DNA from: Tieghemiomyces parasiticus
Taxonomy: Eukaryota > Kickxellomycota > Dimargaritomycetes > Dimargaritales > Dimargaritaceae
Assembly: GCA_027575765.1 (NCBI GenBank)
Contig: JANBPT010000828.1
Span: 1 to 21,473, forward strand
Reading direction: 5' to 3'
Length of the DNA: 21,473 nucleotides
The stretch's first letter is position 1. The number at the start of each line of letters is the position of its first letter. A program made the translations under genes and the position numbers. Positions 17,438 to 21,473 of this stretch are shown piece after piece. A model generated the notes under the pieces. It did no database searches. It was not told the DNA's origin and was given only the letters and a program-made list of their open reading frames with translations.

Positions 17438-18750
17438 TGCTACCGCACCTTACCCCCTTGCCGTACCCTATTTGTTGTGATTAGGCCAAATTTTGGTCCG
17501 ACATGTACCCGACATTCCTGACCACACGCTCCCACTCGCCTAGCGGTGGCGCCCCGCAACTCCCCATTCTACTTCCTCCCAATCCGCAGCCTTCCACTTG
17601 GACTCATACAGTCCATTATATTTATCGTGTCGATACCGACTCCCCGCTTCGGCTATTGTTTCGGATGGTATGGAACATGTACTCGGTGGCAGGCCGTTGG
17701 TAATTGATGCCGTACAGCATATCCCGTCGGCGGGGCGAGGTTTGTATCGCGGTCCCATTCCTCCCCACGTTTTACTATTTACCGGCCCTTCGATGACCCC
17801 ACAGCCAGCCCTTGGGAGATAATCGGCTAGACCTTTGCTCACTCGCTTAGTGATCAGGCCGCTCACGTGGGCAACTTGTGGCCGTCGCAAGCCCGTCGAG
17901 TCGTCGCATGTTCATGGTCGTGGCTATCCTTCTTCCTCTTGCCGGTTCGACCGAGCGCGCTCACAAGGCTGCCGGCATGGTGGACCATGCCAAGTGGGGC
18001 GCGCTTTTACAGACACCAGATCTTCCGAAGGTAGGGAAAACGAACCCCCCCCCCTATACATTCTTCACTTCCCCCCCCCTCCCAGCTGATCCACCGTAGT
18101 CTGCGTGGACATCTATATCAGCCAACCTCCTAAGCTTGCGTGGCTACTCGAGTTGAGAACAGTCGAACCGGCAGCCAACCGGTCGTCAACCATGGCTAGT
18201 TTAGCAGTAACCCCGCACATGTCAATTAGCTTCACCTTGTCGTACACTAGTCCCTGGGGCTATCCGTCGGGCTGGTGGGTTACACCGACCGTCAGGGATT
18301 CACTGCGACTTCTCGTCGGCTGACTTTTGTCCGCAACTAGCTCACCATGAATGGCTAAGTAGACTAGGGATGGTGATGAGCGATGAGAGTTGGCGGCCGG
18401 TTAGTAAAAAAAAAAGTATGGCAGGTGTGCTATTGACCGGTTCCCTTCTAACTTGCAAGCTTTAGGGTTGTCATGAAGGCTAGGTCGCTAGATATTGTTG
18501 GACCACCGGCCCCTGCATTTACCTTACCAGCCGTAGATTAAGGGATAAGCCTTGTGCTGTAGAGGGAGGGCGGGGGGAAAAGCCTGTCGGCAAGTACCTC
18601 GGCCACTTTGATGCTCAGCAGGCCCGGAATAGAATGTCATTTATCTACTCCACCGGAGGTGACATGGCCAGTAGCTGGGTGGGCTGTAGTCGCCCCGTTG
18701 GCGTCTTCCCTTTTAGACACACCCCTCCTGTCGAGCAGCCACAACTCCGT

Positions 18751-18775
18751 TATTAATATATATATTATTATTATT
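18751..18775. repeat. AT/ATT microsatellite
   Basis: A short (AT)n run merges into (ATT)n. It is one of three ATT-type repeats in the last 3 kb of the window. Confidence 0.6.
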
Positions 18776-20196
18776 TCCTTTTTCTGTCGCGCAGAGTTGG
18801 CTGGTGGGTTCCGGATTAGGTTTTTATGTGGGGAGTACAAGTAACCATGTTAAAAGGAAATCACGAGTGAGGGACCTCGCGGATAATGCCGCCTCTCCTT
18901 CACAAAAGGCTAGTGAAAGTACCACCTTCCACGTCAAGTGCTTGACGAGTAATCCAAGAACCATACATGAAGTATCTCAGGGGAGCATCGCTACAGCTTT
19001 GCCGAAGCGATCGACAGTTGGCCATTAATTGACGGGCGGTCGACTATCAGCACCCGCCTAGCTGTGGTGTCTAGCCAGTCATTCGGCGGGAATAGCCAAC
19101 CCCTATCCATCCCCCCACAGGACCATTTTTAGCTAGTCGAGTCTGCGCTTCACAGTCCACGAGCCTCGCTGCTAATCTAATCCTTCCCAGCCTGCCCTGG
19201 TATCCACAAACACTGGTAGCTCCCCACCAGCCCCGCCCCCCTTTATCATGCCTTAGACCATGACGAAGCACTTGTCTCCTCTTCAATCTCGCTCGTAAGC
19301 CGGCCGTCTAATAGTCACGCGGTTGCGTTTAGGGAGTGAATGATGGTATCAGGGTCAAGGCCGACATGCCAAATATCTGTGGGAGGTAGTGTACAGCCAT
19401 CCTTACCAACCACAGTCATGTCGGCCGGGCCAACGGCTCGCCAACCATTTCCACCGCGGGCGAACGTTGAGGAATTGTGCGTTTCGATATCATACTTGCT
19501 ACCGATATTTTTGATCTGACGAGCAGGCCCTCTCCCACCCCTCTCCCGCGCCTCTTCAACGCCAAGCTATCTGCACATTAGGATCCCCGGTCACTATTTG
19601 TTTTATTTTTAGAAAGTAGTGGCTCAGCACCACACCCGGCCTTTCCAAGCGCCACCGACCTGGCCGGTAGGTCAGTGAATGTGGTGCGGTCCGTCGGATG
19701 GTCACTATAGGTCCCAGTCTCAACCTGATACCCTCCGCTGCTCGGGGTCCCAGCTTCAGCCTCCTTTCCATCCCAAAAATCATTCACATTGCCCCCCCCG
19801 CCTCTAAACCCCATTATGTTTTCTAAAGACAGTTGCACTAGAGTGAATGGAGGCGGCAGCTGTGATACAAGAGAACAGGGTGGCTCAATTAGGTCGCTGG
19901 TCCAACGGCGGATAGGCACGGAGGCCAGGTCTCCTTCTCCTGCCTGCCCTCAGGATGCAGCACGTCGTGTCCAGTAGAGCCCGCCGGATCTACGCAGATT
20001 CCCACTTAACCGCCCGTCGGTAGCTAGCAGCCTCTCTTTATAAGAGCATAAGACTAGAGACCGCCATCTTGGATTTCTCGGCTATAGATGCATACCACTG
20101 TTGAATTCCCCGTCATCCTCTTCACCGCCAAAACTCGCGCTGAATGGGCGAGCCGCCACATCCCGGTGGCTAGGCAGCGTATCGCCCGCAGAAAAT

Positions 20197-20214
20197 ATTA
20201 TTATTATTATTATT
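20197..20214. repeat. (ATT)6 microsatellite
   Basis: Six uninterrupted ATT units flanked by GAAAAT and TAACAT. It is the longest trinucleotide repeat in the window. Confidence 0.8.
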
Positions 20215-20596
20215 TAACATAGTAGTCGCCCACACACTTTTTCCAGCAGCTTCCTCCCTTTGGTTGCAACTGCGAAGGGGAAGACGAAGGTACAGGGGCG
20301 CTAGGCGACGGTATAGATAATCTATGACCATGGCTGATCACCGGCTAGCCCTACTGCCACTTTGCCTCCCTTCCCAAGTTGGGTGGTTCGGAACAGGAGG
20401 TCGGTTGGTGCCGACTAAGATTCCTAATCAGTGGTCTTCACACTACCTCGAACGGTATATAGGACTCGCCCTGCGATCACATGCCCAATTCACTGATCGT
20501 TCTAGTGGTAGTTGGCGATGGACACGCGCATGCTACGTGCTGGCCTGGTCTTCCCTACTCTTGGTGCTGGACGCTCACTGGGTATCTTTTATTTCT

Positions 20597-20608
20597 ATTA
20601 TTATTATT
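20597..20608. repeat. Short (ATT)4 microsatellite
   Basis: Four ATT-type units within TTTCTATTATTATTATTTTA, 400 bases from the (ATT)6 tract. Confidence 0.6.
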
Positions 20609-20777
20609 TTACCGTCATGGTATTCCGTACCGTCCGATAAACGAACCGAATAGAATCATTGGTGAAGGGAGGAGCCCGCCGCGTCATCAAACAGACTGGT
20701 CCTTGGTGGCGGACCGCCTTCACGACACCATCGATCGACTCCTTCCCTAGCTACAAAAGGACAAATCGGCCGTGTCG

Positions 20778-20806
20778 GTCGATGGGTTCACGAACCCAGT
20801 GTCGAC
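20778..20806. repeat. Imperfect hairpin with 12-bp stem
   Basis: Arms GTCGA+TGGGTTC (20778-20789) and GAACCCA+TCGAC (20792-20798, 20802-20806) pair exactly, except for a three-base GTG bulge on the 3' side. The loop is only two bases, so a cruciform or protein-bound dyad is more likely than an RNA hairpin. The GGGTTC core resembles a tRNA T-arm, but no other tRNA parts are present. Confidence 0.4.
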
Positions 20807-21473
20807 TCAATGAATAACGTACCCGACCCCTCATTTAAGGTATTAATTGTGTATGTTCCAGGGATGAATGGGTACGAGAACTGACAGTGCCGCCGGCTCG
20901 GCATAGCGTCTCTCCCCCTCATCAGTCCAGCTGTCAAGTAGGACGGGCCCGATCAGTCTACGATATCGACGCCCTATCGCCCGCCGAAACCAAAAAAATA
21001 CTAATATAAATATCTATCGACAGAGTTGGGCTCCTTGCCCCTCCGGGATACTTTAGTACCCCTTCATCGGTGATCTAGTAGCCGCTCCTATCAGCTCTAC
21101 GCTAGCCGGTCATACCATGGTCTTTATTTCTACTTCTCGCCGATTGCGCGGCCTGACCTCATGTGTACATCCTCTCCTCGTAATGGGTGCTTATACTGGC
21201 CGGACTCCTCATCCAAACGTGTGCCGTCCCCAGATCTCGCTCTATTGGCCCACCCCACTCGCCACGGCCATTGCGTGTCCCCCCTCTCGCCCTTCGCTAT
21301 GCCCCACCCGCCCGCTCCCACAGCACCCAACCTGACGGTACAACGCCAGACAGCCCCCCTCCCATCCCCCTCCCCACATTGTCTGGCCAGGGCCTCTGGT
21401 GGGCGAATCCTCGCCAGAATAATAACACAAAACTTTTTTTTCATGACCATATATGGTAGGATTGACCACTGTC

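Larger units (their letters stand above)
13856..21473. other. 7.6-kb region with no confident gene
   Basis: Frames of 60-115 codons occur on both strands but lack domains and consistent codon bias. Items noted: exon-like stretches with splice signals at 14651-14895, 15177-15297, 15790-15865, 16082-16200 and 17908-18133; AT microsatellites at 18751-18775, 20197-20214 and 20597-20608; G-quadruplex motifs at 17190-17210 and 17418-17437; G10 runs at 14051-14060 and 16329-16338; a C10 run at 18045-18054; and a hairpin at 20778-20806. No transposase, reverse-transcriptase motif, terminal repeat, tRNA or snRNA was recognised. Confidence 0.6.

Noticed and set aside
16602..17480. Chain of 80-115-codon plus-strand frames
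   Set aside because: They overlap in different frames, show inconsistent codon bias and no motif. Frames of this size are expected by chance at this GC content.
17938..17955. B-box-like GGTTCGACC
   Set aside because: No A box at the right distance and no cloverleaf can be drawn.
17974..17991. GGCATGGT/ACCATGCC inverted repeat
   Set aside because: An 8-bp stem with a two-base loop is near chance expectation for this length of sequence.
20324..20750. 109-codon plus-strand frame with a hydrophobic stretch
   Set aside because: The hydrophobic part (VSFISIIIILPSW) is produced by the ATT microsatellite; no domain or coding bias is evident.

Overview
The window looks like nuclear DNA from a GC-rich, intron-containing fungus. 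The evidence is a PMT2-type protein O-mannosyltransferase (a family typical of fungi), an Scd6/LSM14-type decapping regulator, an SFT2 vesicle protein, a C2H2 protein with a KHQQVQ tail that I know from fungal proteins, GTAAGT/AG introns of about 130-270 nt, and strong G/C preference at third codon positions in the certain genes. Scd6/LSM14 keeps separate FFD and TFG boxes, which would fit an early-diverging (non-Dikarya) lineage, but the taxon cannot be fixed from this sequence.

Layout. 1-901: upstream of SFT2, with one possible minus-strand first exon (309 down to 107). 902-1811: SFT2 on the plus strand in four exons. 1812-2710: convergent 3' intergenic space with plus-strand AATAAA signals. 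2711-4927: intronless PMT2 on the minus strand. 4928-6148: PMT2 upstream region with a G-quadruplex/CCAAT cluster and a probable 5'UTR splice donor. 6149-7649: SCD6/LSM14 on the minus strand in two exons. 7650-12230: 4.6 kb with no confident gene. 12231-12608: short C2H2 zinc-finger gene on the minus strand, with a TATA box and a probable 5'UTR intron. 13173-13855: weak two-exon minus-strand candidate. 13856-21473: 7.6 kb with no confident gene, only isolated exon-like stretches, AT microsatellites and G/C homopolymers.

The four solid genes are housekeeping functions. SFT2 (Golgi vesicle fusion) and PMT2 (ER O-mannosylation) both serve the secretory pathway and lie tail to tail. SCD6 acts in translational repression and P-bodies, and the zinc-finger protein is probably nuclear. 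No operon, defence island, biosynthetic cluster, intact transposon, tRNA, rRNA or CRISPR array was seen. I found no convincing new multi-gene system. The best leads are the domain layout of the LSM14 protein, the minimal KHQQVQ zinc-finger protein, and perfect G-quadruplex motifs in two promoter regions.
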